Source: a virus. Taken from it: a stretch of 64,000 bases of DNA. Positions 55,499 through 62,872 of this stretch are shown here, piece by piece (the stretch's first letter is position 1; every line of letters begins with the position of its first letter). The DNA lies in IMG/VR virus record IMGVR_UViG_3300031963_000065, positions 20,970 to 84,969 of that record, one strand, 5' to 3'. A program made the position numbers and the translations under genes. Below the pieces are notes generated by a model. That model searched no databases. It saw nothing but the letters and a program-made list of their open reading frames with translations, and was not told the DNA's origin.

Positions 55499-57079
55499 TT
55501 AGAATCTAAATTTGACCTTTGCTGCTACTTGAGTGTTGTTAATACCATCAGCAATCTGGTGAAGTCCTTCAATGAAAATAGTTTGGTTATAGTCAACAGA
55601 GGCAATAACTTCCACATCAGTATTAGTATTCACGGATGCTTCTAAAGCAACACCAAACTTATCTTTCTTCTTACCACCAAAGCGGTGAGAAACATTTACA
55701 CCAACTTCACCGACATTCTCTGTCTTGTTGTAGTCACCAACACTTCTAGCAGACTGAACTGAACCATTCTCACTAAAGGCATCTCTACAAACATTACTTA
55801 CAGTGTGTCCTACGAATGGAGTGATATTCTTATGAGCATTCCAATAGAGTCTGTTGTTGACCCACCACTCTTGCCCATTAGAAGCACTATCATTATTGAA
55901 TACACCAGCAACATTTCTGGAAACAGAATACTTGTTGAGAGCATATCCAGCATTGGTGCGAAGTGATAATGTATTACCACGCATCATACTGAATACACCA
56001 AAGTGTTCTTTAGAAAGACTCGAAGTGCTGTCGGCACCAGTTAAATCAACACTTACATTATTATACTGACCACCAATAGTCCAAGTTGGTTTTACATCAA
56101 TCTCTACACCAGTTCCAAGAATGGTAGAAGTGCCGTAGTATCCATAGTCTCCGTGTGCCCATCCAAGATAGTTTTTGGAAAAGACTCTAACTTTCTCTTT
56201 GGTTTGAGAAGGAGTATGGTTAAGGGCACCACGAAGAGTATTACCGACCTTATCAAGCATTTGATACTGGTCAATGCGTCCAGTAAACTTATCTGCTGCG
56301 TTTGTAGTTACAGTAGAACTTGAGTATGCGGTTGTTGTAGAGTTATCACTATAAGTATCTACAGTCGCATATGTTGTGGTTGTATCAGTTCTGGTGTTTC
56401 TATCAACAGTCTGAACACCATCTGCTTCTGATGGGGTTTCGGTTATTGTAGTAACAACAGACTGAGAATATGGATTGGTTACAGAACTTACCAGAGTTGG
56501 TGTTGATGGTTGTTGTACTGTTCCAAACTCATAGATATCCAGGATTCCATTCTGGTTAGCATCACCAGAAAGAAGTGTTGCTGAAAGAGTTACAGTAGCA
56601 CTACGAATAATATTATCCATAGGCATCCAGTCTGCCGTTGGAGAACAGGTAGTACAGTAGGACTCAACATCACCTAAAGGAATATATGTGAAGGTATAGT
56701 CACCAGCAGAAAGTCCAGTGAAGTTTAGACCCTGCCATGTGTAAGAATCTCCACCACCATTAGGATCACCATAAGGAACTAACTGGGTTCCATCAGATGT
56801 GAAGTAGTTTGTTCCAGGAATCAAACCAGCAGGAGTTGAACTCTCAAGTAGATTAAATTGATTGATTGTGGTTGTATAACTGGTTCCATTGGCACCTTCT
56901 AACTTAATTTCTGCTTCATTAAAGTTAGTTCCACCGTGCCAAGATCCATACCAGAAAGTAATACCACCTTGCCCATCCCCAACATAACCAATAGAGTTTG
57001 TATGCGCCAATGCTGCTGTAGGCAATGTGCCCATTAATAATGCAGACGCTGCAGCCAACGCCTTCTTAGTGTAAGACAT
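55499..57079 (-). CDS. Exported protein with EF-hand-like motif and C-terminal beta-barrel (autotransporter-like)
   Basis: The 526-residue protein has a signal peptide KKALAAASALLMGTLPTAAL-A. Residues 26-170 are a beta domain with CTTC. SGDANQNGILDIYEFGT near residue 175 fits a dockerin/EF-hand calcium loop. A T/S-rich linker follows (TTTYATVDTYSDNSTTTAYS). From about 290 there are alternating strands (LGWAHGDYGYYGTSTILGTG; TWTIGGQYNNVSVDL) ending AAKVKFRF, like the barrel of an autotransporter. Its role is unknown. Confidence 0.68.
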   Translation of the reverse strand: MSYTKKALAAASALLMGTLPTAALAHTNSIGYVGDGQGGITFWYGSWHGGTNFNEAEIKLEGANGTSYTTTINQFNLLESSTPAGLIPGTNYFTSDGTQLVPYGDPNGGGDSYTWQGLNFTGLSAGDYTFTYIPLGDVESYCTTCSPTADWMPMDNIIRSATVTLSATLLSGDANQNGILDIYEFGTVQQPSTPTLVSSVTNPYSQSVVTTITETPSEADGVQTVDRNTRTDTTTTYATVDTYSDNSTTTAYSSSTVTTNAADKFTGRIDQYQMLDKVGNTLRGALNHTPSQTKEKVRVFSKNYLGWAHGDYGYYGTSTILGTGVEIDVKPTWTIGGQYNNVSVDLTGADSTSSLSKEHFGVFSMMRGNTLSLRTNAGYALNKYSVSRNVAGVFNNDSASNGQEWWVNNRLYWNAHKNITPFVGHTVSNVCRDAFSENGSVQSARSVGDYNKTENVGEVGVNVSHRFGGKKKDKFGVALEASVNTNTDVEVIASVDYNQTIFIEGLHQIADGINNTQVAAKVKFRF

Positions 57080-57223
57080 AAAAATCCTCTGTGAGTTCAG
57101 TGTGTACTAAACGAAACAAACCGAAGTATGAAAAGTAAAGTATTCACCGAATCACAGAGGACTCGGACTATGTAGATTCAGACCATTAAGATCAAAATCA
57201 GTTATGACTGTATCTTATTTATC
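57080..57223 (-). promoter_or_regulatory. Leader with hairpin hiding the SD, and late promoter
   Basis: GATAAATA (57216-57223) overlaps the stop codon of the GH24 gene. In the leader, TCCTCTGTGA and TCACAGAGGA (57152-57161 and 57085-57094) form a perfect 10-bp stem around 57 bases. The second arm contains the AGAGGA Shine-Dalgarno five bases before the ATG. Confidence 0.65.
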
Positions 57224-57884
57224 CTTTCTTCCACGCTTCGCCTTCTGCCTTGCGGCGTCTTGCGAGTCCTGCCTCTACATTTGAACCAGGATTACGATAG
57301 AGATAAAGAGCATCAGGGACTAAATCCCACTCCTTATTTTTAAGTCGCTTAGTAATGGTATTAAAATTATCGCCACCGTAAAACCCAGCACCAAGATTGT
57401 AAGCGAAAGATAATAGAGCGCCTCTTTTACCATCTGACATTTCATTCCAATGAGGAATCTTTTGAAGTGCTGGAATAAACTGACTCTTACACTGACTAAT
57501 CAGTAGGTCATCAGCTTCCTGTTGAGTGATTGATTCACCAAGTTTGAAAGGAGAACCATCTTTCTTACGGGTAGAACCCCAACCAATAGTGATTGGAAGT
57601 CCACCAGAAAGAGGGTCAGGGTATGCATTTAAATGACATCCCTCAAACTCTTTGATCAACTTGATGCCCATCATAGGGACATCACCACTCGCAGTTACAG
57701 GAGCTGCAGCAGCAGGGGCTGGTGCAGCACTAGACTTTTTTCCTCTATAGATTTCTGCCCAGTCAATATTATCTTCCAAATATTTGACGGGAAGATTATC
57801 TTCTAACCACTGAACTGCTTTCACATGGTTAGGGTTTCTTTCGTCGTAGAACTTAAAAAAGTTATGAAGGTCGATTCGTGCCAT
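57219..57884 (-). CDS. GH24-type lysozyme (endolysin) with shared N-terminal domain
   Basis: Residues 75-221 are a T4-type lysozyme: LIKEFEGCHLNAYPDPLSGG with the catalytic E, ITIGWGSTRKKDG with the T, and GALLSFAYNLGAGFYGGDNF. The N-terminal 45 residues (DLHNFFKFYDERNPNHVKAV then QWLEDNLP) recur in the next hydrolase gene. An alanine/proline linker joins the parts. It degrades peptidoglycan. Confidence 0.87.
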   Translation of the reverse strand: MARIDLHNFFKFYDERNPNHVKAVQWLEDNLPVKYLEDNIDWAEIYRGKKSSAAPAPAAAAPVTASGDVPMMGIKLIKEFEGCHLNAYPDPLSGGLPITIGWGSTRKKDGSPFKLGESITQQEADDLLISQCKSQFIPALQKIPHWNEMSDGKRGALLSFAYNLGAGFYGGDNFNTITKRLKNKEWDLVPDALYLYRNPGSNVEAGLARRRKAEGEAWKKG

Positions 57885-58008
57885 TGTTGTCTCCGAAATA
57901 CTTTTGATACAGTTGACTTGCTTCTACATGCTTTCCATTATTTGTGAGGTCTTTAATCACCTTGAGCATCTTTCTTTTAAAATTAATCGAAGATTCTGCC
58001 CCATCCAT
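57862..58008 (-). CDS. 48-residue protein between two hydrolases
   Basis: The protein MDGAESSINFKRKMLKVIKD... is a short helical protein. GGAGG lies six bases before this ATG, which decides the start. It overlaps both neighbours. Possibly part of a lysis module. Confidence 0.58.
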   Translation of the reverse strand: MDGAESSINFKRKMLKVIKDLTNNGKHVEASQLYQKYFGDNNGTNRPS

Positions 58009-58654
58009 CGTTCCCTCCTGGACACCAGCGGTGCTTAAGAACTGCTTTGGTATAAATGGTCTTCTTACCATTCGTCACAGGTCCAGTGTAGTTGTCGTTG
58101 AGAGAACCGTATGGATCGTTTATGTAATATCCCTTTCCATCTGGGGTTTTACCAATGACGACACACATATGCCCACCAGTAGGTGCAGAAAGAGAACCCC
58201 TATGAAGGATGCCAATAACAACTGGCTTCCCAGCGTCCAAACTTTTATCAATATCAGCAAAAGATAGATTGTAACTAAAGTGTGACTTAACTCCATAAGC
58301 CGCCAAAACTTTCGTCTGAACGGCGTGGTCCGTTGTATCACCAATCTCAAATACTTTCTTAACATACTCATCGTCGCCTTTAATGCTTCCTGGCTTGAGG
58401 AAAGATAAACACATAGCGCACGATGAAGAGTTGCAAGTTCTATGTGCATCTCTGTAGTTGTCTACTTGGTTATAGTATGGAACTGCAAGAACTTCTGGAG
58501 TTGGTGGTTTCGTTCTAAAGATACCAATCCAGTCAGTCTCTGAATCATCCATGAAGTTAGCAGGTAGGTTATCTTCTAACCACTGAACTGCCGCAACATG
58601 ATTTGAATTGTTTTCGTCGTAATACTTGAAAAAGTTATGAAGGTCAAGTGTCAT
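57983..58654 (-). CDS. C39-like cysteine peptidase with shared N-terminal domain
   Basis: The N-terminal 45 residues DLHNFFKYYDENNSNHVAAV match the lysozyme gene. The catalytic part has VPYYNQVDNYRDAHRTCNSS with the likely cysteine, GGHMCVVIGKTPDGKGYYIN with the histidine, and D-P-Y-G with the aspartate, as in Peptidase_C39_2. It probably cuts peptidoglycan cross-links or host proteins. Confidence 0.78.
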   Translation of the reverse strand: MTLDLHNFFKYYDENNSNHVAAVQWLEDNLPANFMDDSETDWIGIFRTKPPTPEVLAVPYYNQVDNYRDAHRTCNSSSCAMCLSFLKPGSIKGDDEYVKKVFEIGDTTDHAVQTKVLAAYGVKSHFSYNLSFADIDKSLDAGKPVVIGILHRGSLSAPTGGHMCVVIGKTPDGKGYYINDPYGSLNDNYTGPVTNGKKTIYTKAVLKHRWCPGGNDGWGRIFD

Positions 58655-58832
58655 CTTTGTCTCCTATAAACTCTAATGAGAAAATATCATGATCTAAAAT
58701 ATCTGGATCCAACCACTCACTGAATTCTGATTGAATCGCATGGGCATTCTCAATATTTTCCTCACAAAGAGTATGAATGCGGTCAACTGCCCAATCATGT
58801 GTTGTTTGTAGAGTCTGCTCCAAAGTTACCAT
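58644..58832 (-). CDS. 62-residue conserved protein
   Basis: The protein MVTLEQTLQTTHDWAVDRIH... is helical and acidic, ending LEFIGDKDDT. It overlaps the genes on both sides. The function is unknown. Confidence 0.62.
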   Translation of the reverse strand: MVTLEQTLQTTHDWAVDRIHTLCEENIENAHAIQSEFSEWLDPDILDHDIFSLEFIGDKDDT

Positions 58833-59244
58833 AATCTTTTCGCATGTAGCGTCCTAGAATATTGCTATTATAGAATGCTGGACTTCCATCGTCAAGAGAC
58901 TCCTTCAACACATTATTTAGAAAAAGTTGTTTCGTTTCTTCATAATTACAGTCACCCTTTGCCTTATGAAGACTCAATATTTCTCTATTGAAATTCTCTT
59001 TGTTATACTTTTTGATATCTTCCTTTAACTCAGGACAAGAACCATAATACTTCTTCCAGTCTGATTCTTGTTTTACTCTTCTCTTCTTTCCTGGAGGAGT
59101 TCTGAATGCCCAGAAGTATTTTCTACCGATGTATCTTCTACCGGTGGTCTTATTGGTAATACAGTAAACAAAACCAAAGTAGTCCCCAATATCATCACTG
59201 TTAAAAATTTCCCCACTATATCTCCAGGGATTCCCATAACTCAT
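58795..59244 (-). CDS. GIY-YIG-type endonuclease
   Basis: The 149-residue protein has GFVYCITNKTTGRRYIGRKY, the GIY-YIG core with the catalytic tyrosine and arginine, followed by the T4-like insertion (FWAFRTPPGKKRRVKQESDW). Related Seg-type enzymes are homing endonucleases; a packaging- or repair-related role is also possible. Both a late and a sigma-70-like promoter lie upstream. Confidence 0.8.
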   Translation of the reverse strand: MSYGNPWRYSGEIFNSDDIGDYFGFVYCITNKTTGRRYIGRKYFWAFRTPPGKKRRVKQESDWKKYYGSCPELKEDIKKYNKENFNREILSLHKAKGDCNYEETKQLFLNNVLKESLDDGSPAFYNSNILGRYMRKDYGNFGADSTNNT

Positions 59245-59266
59245 ACTATAGAATTCTATGAGCTAT

Positions 59267-59274
59267 TATTTATC
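59267..59274 (-). promoter_or_regulatory. Late promoter (GATAAATA)
   Basis: GATAAATA lies 22 bases before the GIY-YIG gene. Confidence 0.55.
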
Positions 59275-59292
59275 TTTAACCGGGACAAACCT

Positions 59293-59330
59293 AGTCTAGC
59301 AATAAAAAAGCACCCTGTCAAGAGGGTGCT
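59293..59330 (-). promoter_or_regulatory. Composite terminator and sigma-70 promoter
   Basis: AGCACCCT / AGGGTGCT with a T6 tail is the terminator of the structural genes. The loop gives a perfect TTGACA (59316-59321) 17 bp before TAGACT (59293-59298). Confidence 0.65.
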
Positions 59331-59351
59331 TTATGTGTTATGATAGTTGCA

Positions 59352-60587
59352 TCAGACTGGGGGAAGACTTATTCCAGAACCACCAAGTCTTTTAACAGCA
59401 GCACCAGCAGCATCAGATTCGGCACCAGAAGTGCCTTTCTTCAGTTGAGTTGCTTTTTCAATGCGTTGATTTTTTCTATGAGCCTCAGGATTAATAGGTT
59501 CTGGCATTACACCTTCGATAACTTCACCTTCTGGTTCAATTGGAAACCCTTCAACAATGCTCTGGATATATTCAGCATCCATCTGCATCATAACGTAATG
59601 CGCTTCTTCTACGGTGTCTGCGTGCCCCTCAGAGAGGAGATACTCAAGAACTAAGTCATAGGCGTCATATCCTTCTTTAACATTATATCTTGCATTATTT
59701 GCCCAACCTGGATCCCCCTTTGTCTTGAGTTTTGGTGTTTGTGCCTGTATGCTAGATGCAGGTTCTAAGGATGTATTCGATACACTAATGTTCTTCAGAT
59801 CTTCAAGATCTTGTTTGATTGACTGAACTCTTGGAACATTGTATTTTTTCTCAGCAGCCTTGAACAGCTCTTTTTGGGGAGCAGTTGACACATCAATTCT
59901 GGATCCACCCTTCTCAACGCTAGGGACAGTAAACTTACCAGCATACTTTTTAGCCCATATTTCCTTACCAACTGCTTCTGCTTCTTTTGTGTTACCTTGT
60001 TTGATTAGATCGCGGTAACGTTGAGAAGGTGATACCTGTGGAGCGGGTTTTGTTTTTGTTGCTTCAGGTTTTGCTTCTGCTGCAGGCTTTACTTCTGCTG
60101 CAGGCTTTGCTTCTGCTGCAGGCTTTGCTTCTGCTGCAGGCTTTGCTTCTGCTGCAGGTTTTGCTGGTTCTGATGTTGGTAATGGGAAAAGTTTATTAAG
60201 TTCCGCTCTCAATTCATCATGAGTTTTTGGTTTTTGATCTGGTTTTTGATCTGGTTTTTGATCTTGCTTTGGATCCTGTTTTGGATCCTGTTTTGGAGGT
60301 GTTGCCCCTGGTTCATCCCATCCCTGTACAGGAACATTACGTGGTCCAGCAGGATTAATACCAAAAGTTTCAAATTCTGCTCTAGTATATGGACTCTGAC
60401 CACTAGACTGTCTGAGTTTGTTAATCTGTTGAGGAGTCATAAATGCACTGGTTGGTTCACCAGCAGCTCTTTTAAGAGCATCTTCCATACCACTCATCCA
60501 TCCAGGAAGTTTTCCTGGAATAGGATATCTAAATCTGGTTACTCCACCAGTTGTTAGTCTGTCGTATTTTTCGTTAAAGTTTTCCAT
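59352..60587 (-). CDS. Large virion structural protein with low-complexity linkers
   Basis: In this 411-residue protein the middle has KQDPKQDPKQDQKPDQKPDQ and AKPAAEAKPAAEAKPAAE repeats. The C-terminal part from about 305 has EGYDAYDLVLEYLLSEGHAD then TVEEAHYVMMQMDAEYIQSI, a domain common in marine phage structural proteins as I recall. It lies one base after the 695-residue gene. The role in the virion is not known. Confidence 0.72.
   Translation of the reverse strand: MENFNEKYDRLTTGGVTRFRYPIPGKLPGWMSGMEDALKRAAGEPTSAFMTPQQINKLRQSSGQSPYTRAEFETFGINPAGPRNVPVQGWDEPGATPPKQDPKQDPKQDQKPDQKPDQKPKTHDELRAELNKLFPLPTSEPAKPAAEAKPAAEAKPAAEAKPAAEVKPAAEAKPEATKTKPAPQVSPSQRYRDLIKQGNTKEAEAVGKEIWAKKYAGKFTVPSVEKGGSRIDVSTAPQKELFKAAEKKYNVPRVQSIKQDLEDLKNISVSNTSLEPASSIQAQTPKLKTKGDPGWANNARYNVKEGYDAYDLVLEYLLSEGHADTVEEAHYVMMQMDAEYIQSIVEGFPIEPEGEVIEGVMPEPINPEAHRKNQRIEKATQLKKGTSGAESDAAGAAVKRLGGSGISLPPV
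60060..60170 (-). repeat. Tandem repeat coding A-A-E-A-K-P
   Basis: Five near-identical 18-base units (GCAGCAGAAGCAAAGCCT) encode the alanine-rich linker, and nearby shorter repeats encode K-Q-D-P / K-P-D-Q. Confidence 0.75.
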
Positions 60588-60588
60588 T

Positions 60589-62676
60589 TCAGCGTCCTTT
60601 TTTGAATGTTGATGGATACATGGAACCAGGTGGAATTAACTCCATCTTAGTTTTTGATAGTGTGTCTGCTGCTCTTACTTCAGTATCTCTTACTTCTCTA
60701 CCTTTTTTGTTAATCCATTTTTCTGCTTCATGACCGATTTTTTCTGGATCTATTCTACCTCCAGTAGCACCTTTAACAATACCAGATGCAAGAGAACCTC
60801 CAAAATCAGTTACTCTACCAATGCCTTTTCCTGCAAGATTAGCAAGATAATCAGACCCTCTCAAAAATTTTTCTGTTGCACGCTGAGACCATTGAGATGG
60901 TCCGCTCTGTTGATACGCTTGTTCCATAAACTGTGAATAAGTCTTCATTGGTTTCCTCCTGTTAACAGACTCTGGTAATCCTTGAATTTTTTTAATTTCA
61001 CGAACTTTTTTCCTCATGTTTTCCTCATCACTCTTGGTATAAGCATCTGGAAAGAGAGTTCTTCCAATCCTTTCAAAAGGATTAGATGATGTACGTGCTC
61101 TAGCAGCATTAGAAGTGTCTGCCGCCTTATATCCTGTATATTCCTGACCCTGATAACTTTGTTTTGTAAGATAACCTACAGTATCTTTACCAGTTCTTGG
61201 ATCTTTAACAACTGTTTGAAGTGATCTGGTGCCGAAAGAACCAGGTTCAACAGATGGTTTCCTCATCTGTTGAGTGTCTAGATTTTGTTGTCTAGCAAGT
61301 TTTTTCTCGGTTGGAGTTTGACCTGCTAAGGTTTCAAAAGCACCACCAGCACCGGCATAACCAAGACCACCACCAATGAGTCCACCAGCAATTCTTCCCC
61401 AAGGACCAACTAGACCGCCAATGTTTGCTCCTAGTTTAGCTCCCTGAGAAGCTGCATATAGTTGAGAACCTTTTTTAGCAGCAGTTCTTCCAATTGATGC
61501 TTGTTTTTCTGGTGCTGTTATATCATATACACCTTCAATACCAGCGGTAACAGGAAGAGTTAGCCTACCACCAATGGATTTTGTTTTTGATGCTAGATTA
61601 GATAATCTTCCTGAAGGGGTGGATAATCTTCTAGCAGTATCAATTTTCTGAACTGCTTGTGATGTAGGACCAGTAGACCCTGGTTTTGCTGCTTGAACTG
61701 ATGCCTGCTGACTAAATGCTTTAAAGGTATTGGCTGGAGGTGTTCCACCTCTACCATAGGTTACCCTAGAAGCACCAGTTGGTTTAGATGGTTTAGATAC
61801 ATCTGGTAGTTTAGGACCACTACCTCTAGTGGTTGTAGAACCAGAACCCTGTCCTCCTCTTACCTTGGGTGTTGGAGAGGATTTTGCTGGTTTTGTATCT
61901 ACATCTTGAACTGCCTTGCCGAGGTCCTTCAGACCCTGCTGACTATATCCTGACGATTGTTGTGGTCCTTTCTTACCCATCAAATCGTCTGCCTGCTGAT
62001 GAATAGCAGCATCGATTTTAGCAGTAGTTCTTTTTACTGGGTCTGGTTCTAAACCTTTGAAAAACTTGGTGTCCTTTGCAGACATCTCTGGTGTTGAAAT
62101 ATTTGCTCTACCAGTTTTTAAATCCGTTGTGGTAGTAGATGCTCTTCTACTAAATTCACCAAATCCAGTCTGTTTAGCAGTTGATGGTGATGGATAATTT
62201 TTTTCAATCTTAGCAATATCTATCTTAATTCCTCTTCTTGCCGCTCTTCTTTCGGCACCTACACCCTGAGAAGCAGTTCTACTTCTTTCCCTAGCATCTG
62301 CTGCTGCTTGTCTTGGGTCTATACCATACTTTGATGGGTCCTTTCCTGGATCACCATATCCAAGTGATCCTCTACGGGTAGCATAAGTTTCAACACCACG
62401 CTGAGTAATGTTACCTTCTGGCGATCTATATCCTTTTGCTTGCGCCTGCTGCTCTTTGGCAGATAAGGCAGTATCAGCAACTCTCTGAGCAGAAGGTGTT
62501 GTTGCTGCTTGTTGAACAGCAATTTTTGCTGCTCGTCTAGCAGCTCTACCTTGATATGATGGTTGAGAAGAAGGTTGTCTATCTATTCTAATCTCAATGT
62601 TTTTGTTTCTAAGAGGATCTTTGAATTCCTTCTTACTTCTACCCTGTTCATGTAATATTTCCTTAAAGGACTTCAT
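60589..62676 (-). CDS. Large structural protein with two capsid-targeting-like peptides
   Basis: The 695-residue protein starts MKSFKEILHEQGRSKKEFKD, and a second copy of the pattern, RRKPMKTYSQFMEQAYQQSG, occurs near residue 573. Both resemble the T4 capsid-targeting peptide MKTYQEFIAEA. The part between is R/S/G/Q-rich with a glycine-rich hydrophobic segment (GANIGGLVGPWGRIAGGLIG). The protein could be two prohead-packaged proteins joined in one gene. A terminator-linked TATAAATA drives it. Confidence 0.72.
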   Translation of the reverse strand: MKSFKEILHEQGRSKKEFKDPLRNKNIEIRIDRQPSSQPSYQGRAARRAAKIAVQQAATTPSAQRVADTALSAKEQQAQAKGYRSPEGNITQRGVETYATRRGSLGYGDPGKDPSKYGIDPRQAAADARERSRTASQGVGAERRAARRGIKIDIAKIEKNYPSPSTAKQTGFGEFSRRASTTTTDLKTGRANISTPEMSAKDTKFFKGLEPDPVKRTTAKIDAAIHQQADDLMGKKGPQQSSGYSQQGLKDLGKAVQDVDTKPAKSSPTPKVRGGQGSGSTTTRGSGPKLPDVSKPSKPTGASRVTYGRGGTPPANTFKAFSQQASVQAAKPGSTGPTSQAVQKIDTARRLSTPSGRLSNLASKTKSIGGRLTLPVTAGIEGVYDITAPEKQASIGRTAAKKGSQLYAASQGAKLGANIGGLVGPWGRIAGGLIGGGLGYAGAGGAFETLAGQTPTEKKLARQQNLDTQQMRKPSVEPGSFGTRSLQTVVKDPRTGKDTVGYLTKQSYQGQEYTGYKAADTSNAARARTSSNPFERIGRTLFPDAYTKSDEENMRKKVREIKKIQGLPESVNRRKPMKTYSQFMEQAYQQSGPSQWSQRATEKFLRGSDYLANLAGKGIGRVTDFGGSLASGIVKGATGGRIDPEKIGHEAEKWINKKGREVRDTEVRAADTLSKTKMELIPPGSMYPSTFKKGR

Positions 62677-62697
62677 CTCTATCGACACTTTTTTTAG

Positions 62698-62729
62698 TAT
62701 TTATAAAAAAAGGAGGGTATTACCCCTCC
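62698..62729 (-). promoter_or_regulatory. Terminator fused to a late promoter
   Basis: GGAGGG / CCCTCC with a T7 tail ends the nrdB transcript. The tail leads into TATAAATA (62698-62705), the late promoter of the 695-residue gene. The TAA stop of the 50-residue gene is in the hairpin loop. Confidence 0.75.
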
Positions 62730-62872
62730 GTTTCCTTCAACCATTCTTTGCAATAATCATAGTCTCCGAACAAGAATTCATCACATTCTGCTGCTTCTTG
62801 ATAAGCATTTATAATTTCTTGTTCGACCCACTCATCATAATTGGAATCCTGTAAAAGAGTCTTTGGTAACAT
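62720..62872 (-). CDS. 50-residue acidic protein following nrdB
   Basis: The protein MLPKTLLQDSNYDEWVEQEI... continues AECDEFLFGDYDYCKEWLKE. GGAGG lies 11 bases before this ATG inside nrdB. The overlap with nrdB is 38 bases. The function is unknown. Confidence 0.62.
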   Translation of the reverse strand: MLPKTLLQDSNYDEWVEQEIINAYQEAAECDEFLFGDYDYCKEWLKETEG

